A DNA stretch of 13,723 nucleotides from positions 1 to 13,723 of the forward strand of contig SWBL01000646.1 of NCBI GenBank assembly GCA_024195585.1. The letters are read 5' to 3'. The position numbers and the translations under genes are program-made. Positions 1-8,738 of this stretch are shown here, in pieces (the stretch's first letter is position 1; the number at the start of each line of letters is the position of its first letter). This stretch comes from Aureobasidium sp. EXF-3400 (lineage: Eukaryota; Ascomycota; Dothideomycetes; Dothideales; Saccotheciaceae). The notes below the pieces were generated by a model, which made no database searches, was not told the DNA's origin, and saw only the letters and a list, made by a program, of their open reading frames with translations.

Positions 1-3
1 ATA

Positions 4-54
4 GGCGAGATGGCCGAGCGGTCTAAGGCGCCAGCTTAAGGTTCTTCCAATACG

Positions 55-86
<32 letters not shown>

Positions 87-94
87 TCTCGTCA
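4..94 (+). tRNA. tRNA-Leu (anticodon AAG) with an 11-nt intron
   Basis: The acceptor stem pairs 4-10 (GGCGAGA) with 87-93 (TCTCGTC; one G-T pair), followed by discriminator A94. The D-stem is GCC (13-15) with GGC (27-29). The anticodon stem is CCAGC (31-35) with GCTGG (54-58), a perfect match once an intron is removed. The 7-nt loop then reads TTAAGGC, giving anticodon AAG at 38-40. The intron lies one base 3' of the anticodon at 42-52 (TTCTTCCAATA), the canonical nuclear position. The 11-nt variable region (59-69) fits a class II leucine tRNA. The T-arm is GTGGG (70-74) with CCCAC (82-86). The internal pol III promoter boxes are visible: an A box at 11-22 (TGGCCGAGCGGT) and a B box at 73-83 (GGTTCAAATCC). 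After A34-to-inosine editing it should read CUU/CUC codons. Confidence 0.96.
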
Positions 95-100
95 ATATCT

Positions 101-110
101 CTTTTGTTTT
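101..110 (+). terminator. RNA polymerase III T-run terminator of tRNA-Leu
   Basis: Two runs of four T (102-105 and 107-110) follow the tRNA by 7 nt. This is the usual oligo-T stop signal for RNA polymerase III on the sense strand. Confidence 0.75.
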
Positions 111-1974
111 GCTCTATACTGTCTCCAACTGTTCAGAAAGGTGGTGAGATGGGCCAAAAATCCACTTTTTGCAATTTTGGACTTGAAATTTTGTGGTGGA
201 CTTTTTTGTGCGTGAAGCCTGGTGCGGCGTTGTGATGGGCTTGGCGGAATTTATGCAAGTAGTGCTGGACGTATGCACTCGCAGAAGCACAAAGCCTGAT
301 GCCATGCTAGATTGTATCGATCTACATCGAGGACAGTGCTACTTTTCGGGTCTTTACTGTTATACATCGTGTCATCGTATCTATCGCCTCCTCAGGAGAG
401 GGTTGTCAAGATTGGTCACGGTCAATTTTTCTTACCCCTACTTGTGCGTAAATCAGCACGATCTCAAAGAAAGCACGTCTGAAAAACAGTTGATCGTGAT
501 TTTTCTTCGAACAAGCCATTTACCACTCTAAAACATGTTCGAAATCATGGAATGATGTATTCAGATGGTATCCAGCAACTCAAAAGAACATAAGCAGTGA
601 TGATGGTGTAGTAATAGCGTCAGCGATTCAAAAACTGCTTGCTGACCGTATCACCCTGGCTGATCTTGATATCTCGCTGTGTAAGCAAGAAAGTCGGATC
701 TCCATACCCGCGACTTGTTTTCTTCTACTGCTTCGACCCTGTAGTCCCCAACACAAAACCCAAGCATCTGTTCTATGCTAGTCAACGGATCCACTACAAA
801 TGGCCTGCTTGCTCGGGCGTAAAAGCTGGAATACACAAGGACACCTCCTCTGAACGAGTTACATCGCCGAGGCACTACGGTGTCTCAGCTTTCAGTCTGG
901 ATATCCAATTGCTCGATGGTCTTATTTAGCCCTCGTTATCGCCTTGAGACGGTGCTGTTTAACCGGGCGCAACGCCTCCGATATAGAAAGGCTTTTCGAT
1001 TGAATGAGATGCGCATTGTCTACCTCGACGTCCTTGGCCTACCTCCCTGTCGACCACGACACCGTTCGCTGCTACAGACGTCTTCATGGATCTCTGTGTG
1101 CACTTAGGTCAAGAACTGATTTTGTTCGTCAGTTCGAGCTCCGAGCCTTTGGGCCTGATCCCCAGATTTACCATGCCTGGCCCTAGGTACTGTTGCACTT
1201 CGAGCAGACGATCATGTGTTCAGATAGCAAGTCCTGGAATCTGGTTTCGAGGACCTCGCTGTTGGTTGTAAGCCTCTTTTTTGCGTCTCGACCTTTCTTC
1301 TGCAATGAAGGTAATTGAACTTTTGGGCTATAATGACAAATACATTGTCACAATATTCTAGATCCGTGAACGTGTAGACATTGGTTGGCAAGCCAGTCAG
1401 CAGGATGTACTGCAGCCATTTTTGGTACTGCAGAGAGTCACACATCGTGATTGGACTTTGAAATGCAGGCCAAGGCGCAGCACAGCATGGCACGGCATAG
1501 CACGATTATTGCATGGTACGTATTGTGTATTGGCCTCAGTACGTGAATGGTAGTCCCAATCTCAGCAGTTCTCGACCGAGATTTGATGAATAGGTATTGA
1601 ACGACTGCGACCAGGTCACTGAAAGTTTGCAGCAGTCAGCACGGATACTTGGAATGAGTTGGCAAGAGTTGCTGAGTGTCACTGCACATAGGATCTGGCC
1701 TCTATGGCGCATACGCCACATACCACGAGATGCGGTTTAGCAGTCAGTGAATTGCCCGCTATCGATCCTTGGGACGCAGGCAGATGACTGCGATGTGCAG
1801 GAGCGGTGCATGAGGCTGAGCTAGGCTATGATCTTGGAGCCAGCCTTATTCCTAAAGCCAATATCTCTTTAAGCGATAGCCTTTCGAAAGCTATCTCGCC
1901 AGCTTATATGACTACCATCATCTTTTCTTGCCACTTTCTCCTGGATTGCCGTTTCGTTAACGACCAATACTGCG
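111..1974. other. Intergenic stretch of about 1.9 kb with no recognisable gene
   Basis: Only short open frames (about 60-112 codons) occur on either strand. None has family-like sequence, a convincing splice structure that joins it to a neighbour, or the conserved-looking composition of the genes to the right. I see no transposase, reverse transcriptase, terminal repeat or second tRNA. The right end probably holds the promoter and 5' leader of the membrane-protein gene starting at 1975: a pyrimidine-rich tract at about 1918-1950 is typical of a fungal transcription start region. A small inverted repeat at 1875-1895 is listed separately. The rest may be a degraded gene, a lineage-specific non-coding RNA or plain spacer; the sequence alone does not decide. 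Confidence 0.6.
1875..1895. repeat. Small inverted repeat upstream of the membrane-protein gene
   Basis: GATAGC (1875-1880) is mirrored by GCTATC (1890-1895), and TTT/AAA (1882-1884/1887-1889) extends the pairing after one unpaired C. It ends about 80 nt before the ATG at 1975. It could be a hairpin in the leader RNA, a double GATA-type site (one motif per strand), or chance. Confidence 0.35.
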
Positions 1975-4172
1975 ATGGCGTCGCGACGAGGAATACACTG
2001 GGCCACGCCAGCAATGATGGTATCAGGATTGGTAGCCGGATGTCTGCCGTGTCTAGGTCATCATCTGTTCTACGCTGGCCTGGCTGGATCCACCGCTCCC
2101 ACTGGCGAATATGACATCGCTGGAACAAACATCTCGAAGCAAAAGTTTAACACAGCGGTCGGTACAGCGTTTGCTTTTTTGATCAAGGCTGCCCTTGCTG
2201 TGGTTGTCTCGATCGCTTATACGCAAGCCTTCTGGCGCTCTGCCAAGAATTCGAAGAGAGGCCAACGGTTGTCTACTCTTGATACGACGTTCTCTGTGCT
2301 GGGGAATGTGTTGAATCTTAGAAAGTTGCACGTCTGGGTTAAGTATCCTTTGTTGCTGCTTATGGCAGTCATCGCGTGGTGTGTACTAGACCTCGCTTTT
2401 TGAGGAAATGCGGCTGACAGTATTCACCCAAGGTCTATACCTATTGCTTCAATCGTCACTTCCGCAACTCTTTCGGTGCAAAGTGTTATGGATCAACCAT
2501 GGGCAATAACAAAAGTTCCCAAGCTTGATTTCACGAGTTACAACTTTGCTGCACCGCTCACATTGCTCGACTCTGCGTCGGTGCATTATACCGACTATTG
2601 CTATCGCGGACCTGGTCGATTGATCCAACGCATTGTTGATGCAGTCGGCGCGCAGGGCCAAATTCTGCCAATCACATCACCGTCATCCAATGCCAGCTGG
2701 ACGTTGGACTTTTGGGGGCCATCTCTTCAGTGCAGCAACGTTGGGGGGCAGGATTACGAAGACATCTGGGCTAATCTATGGGAGCACTATGCGAAAGATG
2801 GAGATGACTGCAGGAAGTCTTTCGGCTACCTGGCATGGGCACCTACTGCGAACACTTCTGTCCCATTCACCTTCGACAACAACACTTCCATATTCAGCTA
2901 CAATGCTCTGACGATTGGCGCACCTGCTACGATATTCCTTGCCATAGTGCCTGGGATGTTTAGTAATAAGCTGAATATGCCGACCCACACTGTGCCTGGC
3001 GGGTGCATGATGTGGAGCGAGTTGCATAACATCGCCAATCACAGTCAGGCTCTTGCCAAAGAACCTAAGATTGTGAGCCAATACTTCGGTGGTTCGACAT
3101 TGCTTCAGTGTCAAGTCCTCAACACATCCTACATCGCTGACTTCGAATACATGAATGGTATACAGACCATCAATGTGTCGAACGTCGCCTACAGCGATTC
3201 TCCATATCTTACACCAGCAGAATCTGTGACTGGACCGATCGCACTCTCTAACGGTGGCGGTAACATGACCGAAGCTTTTGAAAACCGAGCGAACGAGAGC
3301 TGCAGTACTCTGAATTCAGTAAACCAAATGTGTCTGTTCGAACCGAGCTTGATCAGAACCCTTGCATACCAGAGTATTGCAGACGCATTTGGACAACTGA
3401 TTCAAGGCACAATTGGATTTAGTGGCGCAGTGCCGACAGTCACTTTCAACTCTAGCATCTTCAAAACTGTACTCCTGGATACAGATGAACTTTTGTTTAT
3501 CCAAGACTGGTTAATGGACGTCACATTCCTGGATCTCGCAACTATATCTGGAACATCGAATGGAACGAATTACATAGGTCTATCGAACACGAACAACATC
3601 ACGAGTCGTGGACCTTTGGCAAGAGCTCTAGAGGAGATGTTCCAGAATATCACACTCAGCCTCATGAGCGAGCAATACCTTCAGTAAGCCCACCAGTATT
3701 GGACACATAAACACACACATGGATTAACAGCATCTGATTTAGACCAAACTACTCTTCTCTCTATGCACCTACGCCTAATGCAAACGTCACCTTCACAATT
3801 TTCCAGAACGTGTACGTCTACGACAGCCGCACTCTGTGGATTGCCTACGGCTTGGCCATTATCTTCACCTCAATAGCTGTATGCATCGGAATGACGGCAA
3901 TAATACTCAACAGTGCTTCTTATAACAACAATTTCTCCACCGTTTTACGCGTCAGCCGCTCTTCGAGAATGTCAACAGAAGTACAGGACAAAGAGAGCGA
4001 TGGTAGTGAGCCTCTGTCCAAGCATCTCGCTCAAGCTAAACTTCTGATCGGCAGGAGTGGGGAATCGTTGTCGGAGAAAGGCTCCTATACTTCTAGCGTC
4101 ACACTTACAGATGAGCCACGTTCGGCTGCATCCTCTAGTTTGTTAAGGTCTAATACTCGAACCACCATATAA
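1975..4172 (+). CDS. Glycosylated multi-pass membrane protein of unknown function (fungal family sometimes named 'formylmethionine deformylase-like')
   Basis: Three exons: 1975-2378, 2433-3683 and 3743-4172. They join in phase to 694 residues. Intron 1 (2379-2432, 54 nt) is GTGTGT...AAG with a CTGAC branch site at 2414-2418. Intron 2 (3684-3742, 59 nt) is GTAAGC...TTTAG. The start is the first ATG after an in-frame stop at 1909. Hydrophobic segments lie at about residues 11-33, 55-80, 117-150 and 582-608. Between the last two is a large, probably extracellular or lumenal domain with over ten N-glycosylation sequons and several cysteines. A Ser-rich cytoplasmic tail of about 85 residues follows. 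The juxta-membrane stretch 'FNTAVGTAFAFLIKA' and the sequence after TM4 (SYNNNFSTVLR) resemble a widespread Pezizomycotina family. The deformylase name has no support here: I see no peptide deformylase HEXXH site and the architecture is that of a surface membrane protein. Function unknown. The gene converges with the LCCL gene, 151 bp apart. Confidence 0.87.
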
Positions 4173-4323
4173 GGTTAGCAGGTAGAGACACCGCTAATTC
4201 GCTATGTTTATACGTACTTGTTCTTCTTCCTCTTGATATGCTCCAGTGTCTCATAATTCAATGAACAGCTTTATACAGTCTACTATAGTCTTCTCAAAAA
4301 TCATAGCTGAGAGTGATAGATGT

Positions 4324-6228
4324 CTAGGAAGGCCCACTCTTCATAGGCACCCACGTCCCATTGACCAACCAAGCCCCAGCTCTCGTATAATCAGCCACCC
4401 CACTACCCTCCATATAAGCAAACCTAAAGTACTCAGGCAGACTCTCATCATGTCTATTCCAAGTCCACTCTCTACTTCCATTCTTCCAAACCCCTTCAGC
4501 ATCGTAATCAGCATAACCCCTGAATCTCTCTACATCGTTGACCAATACAGAAACACCGTCGTAATTTGGTGTATTCTTGGTACTGTCGACAGGAGGGATG
4601 GGTCCCAGTGTAAAGGTTATGTTGCTGGCACCGAGGATGGGGGGAACAATAATGGGGAGCAGGGTATCTTGCGGTGCATCGGAGAGTAATTCTCCTGGTG
4701 TTTGGAGAATGCTATCGAAACCCCAGCGAGCAATGCCATTGATGAAGAGTCCGCAGAGTAAACCTTGATACAGAAGACTTGGTCGATTTTGGAATGCAGT
4801 GCCAGGAAGTAAAACAATAGCCAGGATGTAATGGTGAATTCGTAAATTCATGCCTGGTACGGCGAGAAGAAGTAAGATTCCTCCAACGAAGAGAGCGTAG
4901 ATACCTAGGTAGCGAGGCATACGGCCTTCGACACGGAAAGCGTAGGCTTGGCCCAGGGTGATGAAGAAGATTATCAATACGATGGAGATGAGAGCTGGGA
5001 TAGCGCCTGGTTGGGCTTTGATATCGTGGGGTGTGAGACGTTGGATGGGGATGCGGTCGAAGGTGTAGTTGTTCAGTGCGCCTACCCAAGCTGCGCCTAG
5101 CCAAAGAATCGTCTTTTCGAATTGCGCGGTCAGACCTGTAAGAGTGTGGCGTACGGCGTAGCGATAGATGACTGCCATTACGAAGGCGGCGGGCAAGAAT
5201 CTTCCAAGCGCGGTGGAGATCAATGAGTAGTAATCCGTGAGATTTGGCGGATCGGAAGCCAGGCCTGTTTGGAAGAACAAGCCAACAAATATGGACCAGA
5301 AGAATACGGCTGGTGATGTGGTGAAGATAGATAGCATGGCAGTGAAAAAGACTGACACAGCGAGCAGAGGCCATCTCAAGTCTCGACATTGCGATTGTGT
5401 ACCTTCTACAAACTGGAACGAGTGTGGAAAGTAGGACTCGAAACCGATACTGTCAATTCCGTTCTGCTTTACGCTGGGAAAGAAGTGCTGGTCTCCAGTG
5501 AGTTTGAGGACGCCGCAACCACCTTGTTCGCTCTTGATGAAGCCTGCATGTATGGCAGAACCGCAGATGAAGCTGTCACTTCGGTAGACTGTGCTCGAGA
5601 TGGGCTCACTCTTGTTCAAAGGTCCACCAACAACCAATGGCTTGTATACGACTTCTTGATCTCCAACAGCATGAGGATTGAGAACTTGAGTCTTGATACA
5701 GCCTGCAGGGCAGCGAAAAGGCAGAGAGGCGTTGGAGAAAGGCCGGCATTGATCCCCGTTTATGCCACAGCCATTCCCGTCGTTCCAATATCTTGCCGTA
5801 CATCCCAATCGTATTGGCGAGCCGTAGCCTTCTACATCGGCGGCGAACGAGGATTTGTGTAAAATCAAGGCAAAGGAAAAGATCCAGCAGATGTAAAAGA
5901 CGAACAAAAGCCAGAAGCGTTGCATACGTTTGGGAGCATAGCGGTCCAATAGGTTGAGGGGTGCATGTTGTATGCTTGGAAAGAATGGCTCAATCTTGTA
6001 TATCCTAGGAGGCTGAGGGCCCTTGACCCAAGTGACCACAGCACTTGATATCCTCTTTATCGGGGAGGGTATGTTGTCGCTGACTCTTTGCATCCATGGA
6101 TATTTCTGTGGTGTATCGTCGTCTACAGGATCATCTATCGAAGTCGAGCGTAATAATGGATCCTCGGTGGAAGTACGGAGTGGGGTTTCATCGTGGTAGC
6201 TCTCAAGCTGGTCGTCGTCGTCACGCAT
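4324..6228 (-). CDS. LCCL-domain multi-pass membrane protein
   Basis: One uninterrupted exon of 634 codons plus stop. The frame stays open upstream to a GTG at 6258, but the first ATG is at 6228, which I take as the start. The N-terminal ~100 residues are acidic and charged, probably cytoplasmic. A transmembrane segment follows at about 104-124, then an LCCL domain at about 137-275 with its cysteines and the hallmark YRSDSFICGSAIHAGFI (215-231). After this come roughly seven or eight hydrophobic segments: about 286-303, 306-324, 337-358, 372-386, 408-430, 441-460 and 465-500. The C-terminal domain of about 110 residues carries NIT, NGS and NGT sequons, so it may face the lumen or outside. LCCL modules (named from Limulus factor C, cochlin and Lgl1) are usually extracellular. 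Fungal members with this architecture have, to my knowledge, no established function. It shares a 581-bp divergent promoter with the aminotransferase gene. Confidence 0.9.
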   Translation of the reverse strand: MRDDDDQLESYHDETPLRTSTEDPLLRSTSIDDPVDDDTPQKYPWMQRVSDNIPSPIKRISSAVVTWVKGPQPPRIYKIEPFFPSIQHAPLNLLDRYAPKRMQRFWLLFVFYICWIFSFALILHKSSFAADVEGYGSPIRLGCTARYWNDGNGCGINGDQCRPFSNASLPFRCPAGCIKTQVLNPHAVGDQEVVYKPLVVGGPLNKSEPISSTVYRSDSFICGSAIHAGFIKSEQGGCGVLKLTGDQHFFPSVKQNGIDSIGFESYFPHSFQFVEGTQSQCRDLRWPLLAVSVFFTAMLSIFTTSPAVFFWSIFVGLFFQTGLASDPPNLTDYYSLISTALGRFLPAAFVMAVIYRYAVRHTLTGLTAQFEKTILWLGAAWVGALNNYTFDRIPIQRLTPHDIKAQPGAIPALISIVLIIFFITLGQAYAFRVEGRMPRYLGIYALFVGGILLLLAVPGMNLRIHHYILAIVLLPGTAFQNRPSLLYQGLLCGLFINGIARWGFDSILQTPGELLSDAPQDTLLPIIVPPILGASNITFTLGPIPPVDSTKNTPNYDGVSVLVNDVERFRGYADYDAEGVWKNGSREWTWNRHDESLPEYFRFAYMEGSGVADYTRAGAWLVNGTWVPMKSGPS

Positions 6229-6809
6229 GACTGGTGGATGAATATGGTCTAACTCCACTTTATAGTCCTCCTCTTAGCGATTGCGACCAGATAGGAATGT
6301 CTTCAAGGCGGAGGTGGGTATACAGGACAAGAAGAAGAAGGATGATTGCTAAACTCACTATGCCAAGTCGGTTGATTCATGGCGAGTGTGCAGCGAGTAT
6401 GCCAACTGACTTGTCAAACAATAGACAAACGTTCGGGAAAGGCGGGATCTTCGGATCCGCTTTGTCCATCTCGGTCATGACGCATGGAGCAACTTCTAGA
6501 TATACCACCTACCTGTGTGTAGTTTGAGATAAATCTATGTTGATGGGGGATTTGGTGGTTCGCGATGTTACTGCTCGTATTGCGACAGCAAATGGTAGGC
6601 ACGCAAGATGCAGGAGCGGTTGCATACAAACCACTGTTTAGGCAGGTGCGGACAAAGCGATAATGATGATGAGATAATCAATTTTATTGCCGATTAACGC
6701 CGTTTATCACGATGGAAGCATGCATCCGCCGGCCTATCTGTCTGTCCCTACGGAGGGAGAGTCCTAGCATTCTTTTCCTTCTTCATATCCATCTATACCA
6801 ACAAACATC
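6229..6809. promoter_or_regulatory. Divergent promoter region between the LCCL gene and the aminotransferase gene
   Basis: This 581-bp region holds the promoters of two genes transcribed outward; open frames in it are short and unconvincing. HGATAR motifs (GATA-factor sites) are at 6289-6294, 6527-6532, 6658-6663 and 6672-6677 on the plus strand, and at 6704-6709 and 6734-6739 on the minus strand. Four fall within about 80 bp, near a CCG-N7-CCG element at 6690-6702. A pyrimidine-rich tract at about 6770-6790 before the aminotransferase ATG resembles a fungal transcription start region. Confidence 0.7.
6658..6739 (+). promoter_or_regulatory. Candidate Aro80-type site (CCG-N7-CCG) inside a GATA-motif cluster
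   Basis: CCG at 6690-6692 and CCG at 6700-6702 are separated by ATTAACG, exactly seven bases, in the same orientation; the element ends 107 bp before the aminotransferase ATG. Yeast Aro80 is known to bind CCG repeats spaced by seven bases. The bases T-G before the first CCG, A just after it and G before the second CCG also agree with the consensus I recall (WRCCGWSATTTRCCG); the rest of the spacer does not. Flanking HGATAR motifs are at 6658-6663, 6672-6677, 6704-6709 (minus) and 6734-6739 (minus). The cognate factor is inferred from the Aro80-like gene next door. Confidence 0.5.
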
Positions 6810-8621
6810 ATGTCGAGCAGCAGTTCCAAAGATACGCGGCCGTCGCCTGCAGACCTGTCGCATCACCTCTCTCGCAATGCCAAGAGCAGACAACCCAGCT
6901 CAATCAAGCAGTTCTACAAGTACTTTGCTATTCCAGGCATCGGCCAACTAGCTGGTGGTCTACCTAACCAATACTACTTTCCTTTCGACACACTAGAGGC
7001 AAAGGTCGCCTTGCCAGAGCGATGGAAGCCCACCGACAACAAACCCGTTGATCCTCCATCCGCCGCCACTTCGTCCCTCAAGAATGGAAGCCCTCTCCAC
7101 CAGGCCCAATCAGCATTGAAGGTCCCTCACACCTCGCACGAGCAGAACCCTCTCAAGAAGATTGACTTGGCTTCTGCTCTGCAATACGGCCAAGCCCAGG
7201 GATACCCGCCACTTTACAGCTTCCTCCGCCAATTCACACAAGAGAACCTACACCCCAACTGCCCTTACAAGGGTGGTCCTGATATCGTCCTCACCTGCGG
7301 AAGCACTGATGGTTTCTCCAAAGTTCTTGCTGCATTGACCAACGAGTGGAGTGAAGAGAAGGATTGGGTTCGCGACCGTCAAGGTCTGCTCGTCGAAGAA
7401 TTCGCATATATGAACGCCATCCAAGCCGCTAGACCCAGAGGCCTCAACATCGCTCCTGTCAAGATTGACGACGAGGGTATGCTTCCTGAGGGTCCCGGTG
7501 GTCTTCGTGATGTGCTCGAAAATTGGGACTACAAGAAGGGAAAGAGACCCTCTTTGATGTACACCGTCACCATGGGCCAGAACCCTACCTCTGGTGTTCT
7601 CTCTCTGCAACGCCGTCGCGAGCTATATGCTCTCTGCTCGAAGTACGATGTTATCATCGTCGAAGATGACCCATACTGGTACCTGCAGTTCCCTTCATCC
7701 ACAAACTCCGACAGGGTCTTTACTCCACAATCATCAAAGTGGAAGTCTTCAGGCTACGATTTCCTCGATTCGCTCGTTCCTTCCTACATCAACGTCGACA
7801 CCGACGGCCGTGTCCTTCGTCTCGACACCTTTTCCAAGACTGTCGCCCCTGGATGTCGTCTCGGCTGGATCTCAGGCCAACCTGCCCTGATCGAACGCAT
7901 CCTCCGCCTCACAGAGACAAGCACCCAGCAACCCTCCGGCTTCGTGCAATCCATGATCGCTGAACTAATCATCGGCCCCCAGGCCGACGACATCGACCCG
8001 GGCAAAGGCGCCCTCAACGGCAAAGGCTGGAGCACAGCCGGCTGGGTGCGCTGGCTGGAAGGTTTGCGCGGCAACTACGAACGCCGCATGAACGCCATGT
8101 GCAGCGTCCTCGACACCGGCCGCGAACTCGTCAAAGTCGGCCGCAGAAACTCGCTCTCAAACCTCTCTCTCGACTCCGACGACGAATGGGCAGTCGTCCA
8201 AACCAGCACTGCATACTCCTTCGACTGGCCCGTTGGCGGCATGTTCGTCTGGCTAAAGATGCACTTTGAAACCCACCCCTTGATCTCCAAAGTGGCGCCT
8301 GCACGTCTCTCCCGCGCTCTCTGGATCTTCTGGACCACAAAACCTTATTTGGTGTTGGTTTCTCCCGGTTTGATTTTCTCGCCTACAGAGGAGATTCGCA
8401 ATAGAGATGGATACAAGTTTTTCCGTCTTTGCTTTGCGGCTTGTGATGATAAGGAGATTGAACCTATTAGTAGACGCTTTGTGGATGGTGTGCAAGATTT
8501 CTGGAAGATCAAGAGTGTCAAGAAGATTGATGAATTGTTGGAGGAGGAAGGTGCGGGTGTGGAGCAGAGGAGCTCTGAGGCTGATATGGCTCAATTGGCA
8601 AGTTTCATGGGTCCTTGCTAG
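6810..8621 (+). CDS. aro8: Aro8/Aro9-type PLP-dependent aromatic amino acid aminotransferase
   Basis: Intronless, 603 residues, starting at an ATG in good context (AACATCATGTC). It is a class I/II (fold type I) aminotransferase of the Aro8/Aro9/kynurenine-AAT subgroup. Visible landmarks are QYGQAQGYPPL near residue 129, the glycine-rich TCGSTDG, Asn258 in GQNPTSG, Asp286 and Tyr289 in VEDDPYWYLQF (PLP ring contacts), the Schiff-base Lys343 in DTFSKTVAPGCRLGW, and the carboxylate-binding Arg539 in FFRLCFA. All key residues are present, so it should be active. Expected chemistry is transfer of an amino group between aromatic amino acids (Phe, Tyr, Trp; also possibly kynurenine or 2-aminoadipate) and 2-oxo acids, serving the last step of Phe/Tyr synthesis or the first step of the Ehrlich pathway. 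It is longer than yeast Aro8 (about 500 residues) because of low-complexity insertions near residues 70-110 and 440-460 and a C-terminal tail. No organelle signal is obvious, so probably cytosolic. It faces an Aro80-like regulator gene tail-to-tail, 117 bp away. Confidence 0.92.
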   Translation: MSSSSSKDTRPSPADLSHHLSRNAKSRQPSSIKQFYKYFAIPGIGQLAGGLPNQYYFPFDTLEAKVALPERWKPTDNKPVDPPSAATSSLKNGSPLHQAQSALKVPHTSHEQNPLKKIDLASALQYGQAQGYPPLYSFLRQFTQENLHPNCPYKGGPDIVLTCGSTDGFSKVLAALTNEWSEEKDWVRDRQGLLVEEFAYMNAIQAARPRGLNIAPVKIDDEGMLPEGPGGLRDVLENWDYKKGKRPSLMYTVTMGQNPTSGVLSLQRRRELYALCSKYDVIIVEDDPYWYLQFPSSTNSDRVFTPQSSKWKSSGYDFLDSLVPSYINVDTDGRVLRLDTFSKTVAPGCRLGWISGQPALIERILRLTETSTQQPSGFVQSMIAELIIGPQADDIDPGKGALNGKGWSTAGWVRWLEGLRGNYERRMNAMCSVLDTGRELVKVGRRNSLSNLSLDSDDEWAVVQTSTAYSFDWPVGGMFVWLKMHFETHPLISKVAPARLSRALWIFWTTKPYLVLVSPGLIFSPTEEIRNRDGYKFFRLCFAACDDKEIEPISRRFVDGVQDFWKIKSVKKIDELLEEEGAGVEQRSSEADMAQLASFMGPC

Positions 8622-8738
8622 ATTATCTCGGACAAGGAACATCACAGGCGTTATAATGGGAAGGAAGGGGGACAACAAATTGCAATCTCACGTACAAACT
8701 TAGGGTATTCAAGACAACTTTACGAACATCTGCAAATC

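Noticed and set aside
193..531. Open frame of 112 codons on the plus strand
   Set aside because: No recognisable domain, cysteine-rich and irregular composition, no splice link to any other frame; consistent with a chance frame in spacer DNA.
597..647. C/D-box snoRNA-like pattern (GTGATGA followed by CTGA about 40 nt later)
   Set aside because: The flanks do not form a terminal stem and no C'/D' pair is evident; such short boxes occur often by chance.
639..1186. Several overlapping short plus-strand frames that might form a degraded gene
   Set aside because: I tried joining the frames but found no consistent splice sites and no family-like sequence; calling a pseudogene would be unsupported.
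1481..1510. Imperfect 10-bp tandem pattern (CACAGCATGG, CACGGCATAG, CACGATTATT)
   Set aside because: Fewer than three copies and rapidly diverging; not a meaningful satellite.
1806..2114. Frame overlapping the start of the membrane-protein gene, as a possible alternative first exon
   Set aside because: It is in a different reading frame from the family-like sequence, and no splice site pair joins it in phase. The ATG at 1975 follows an in-frame stop at 1909.
6229..6258. Ten-codon upstream extension of the LCCL gene to a GTG
   Set aside because: Fungal nuclear genes start at ATG, and the first in-frame ATG is at 6228.
6443..6454. CGG repeat in the aminotransferase promoter as a second Aro80-type site
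   Set aside because: The spacer is six bases, not seven, so it does not match the known spacing.
7248..8678. Several antisense frames of 87-141 codons opposite the aminotransferase gene
   Set aside because: They are shadows of a well-conserved, codon-biased coding frame; none has family features or its own context.
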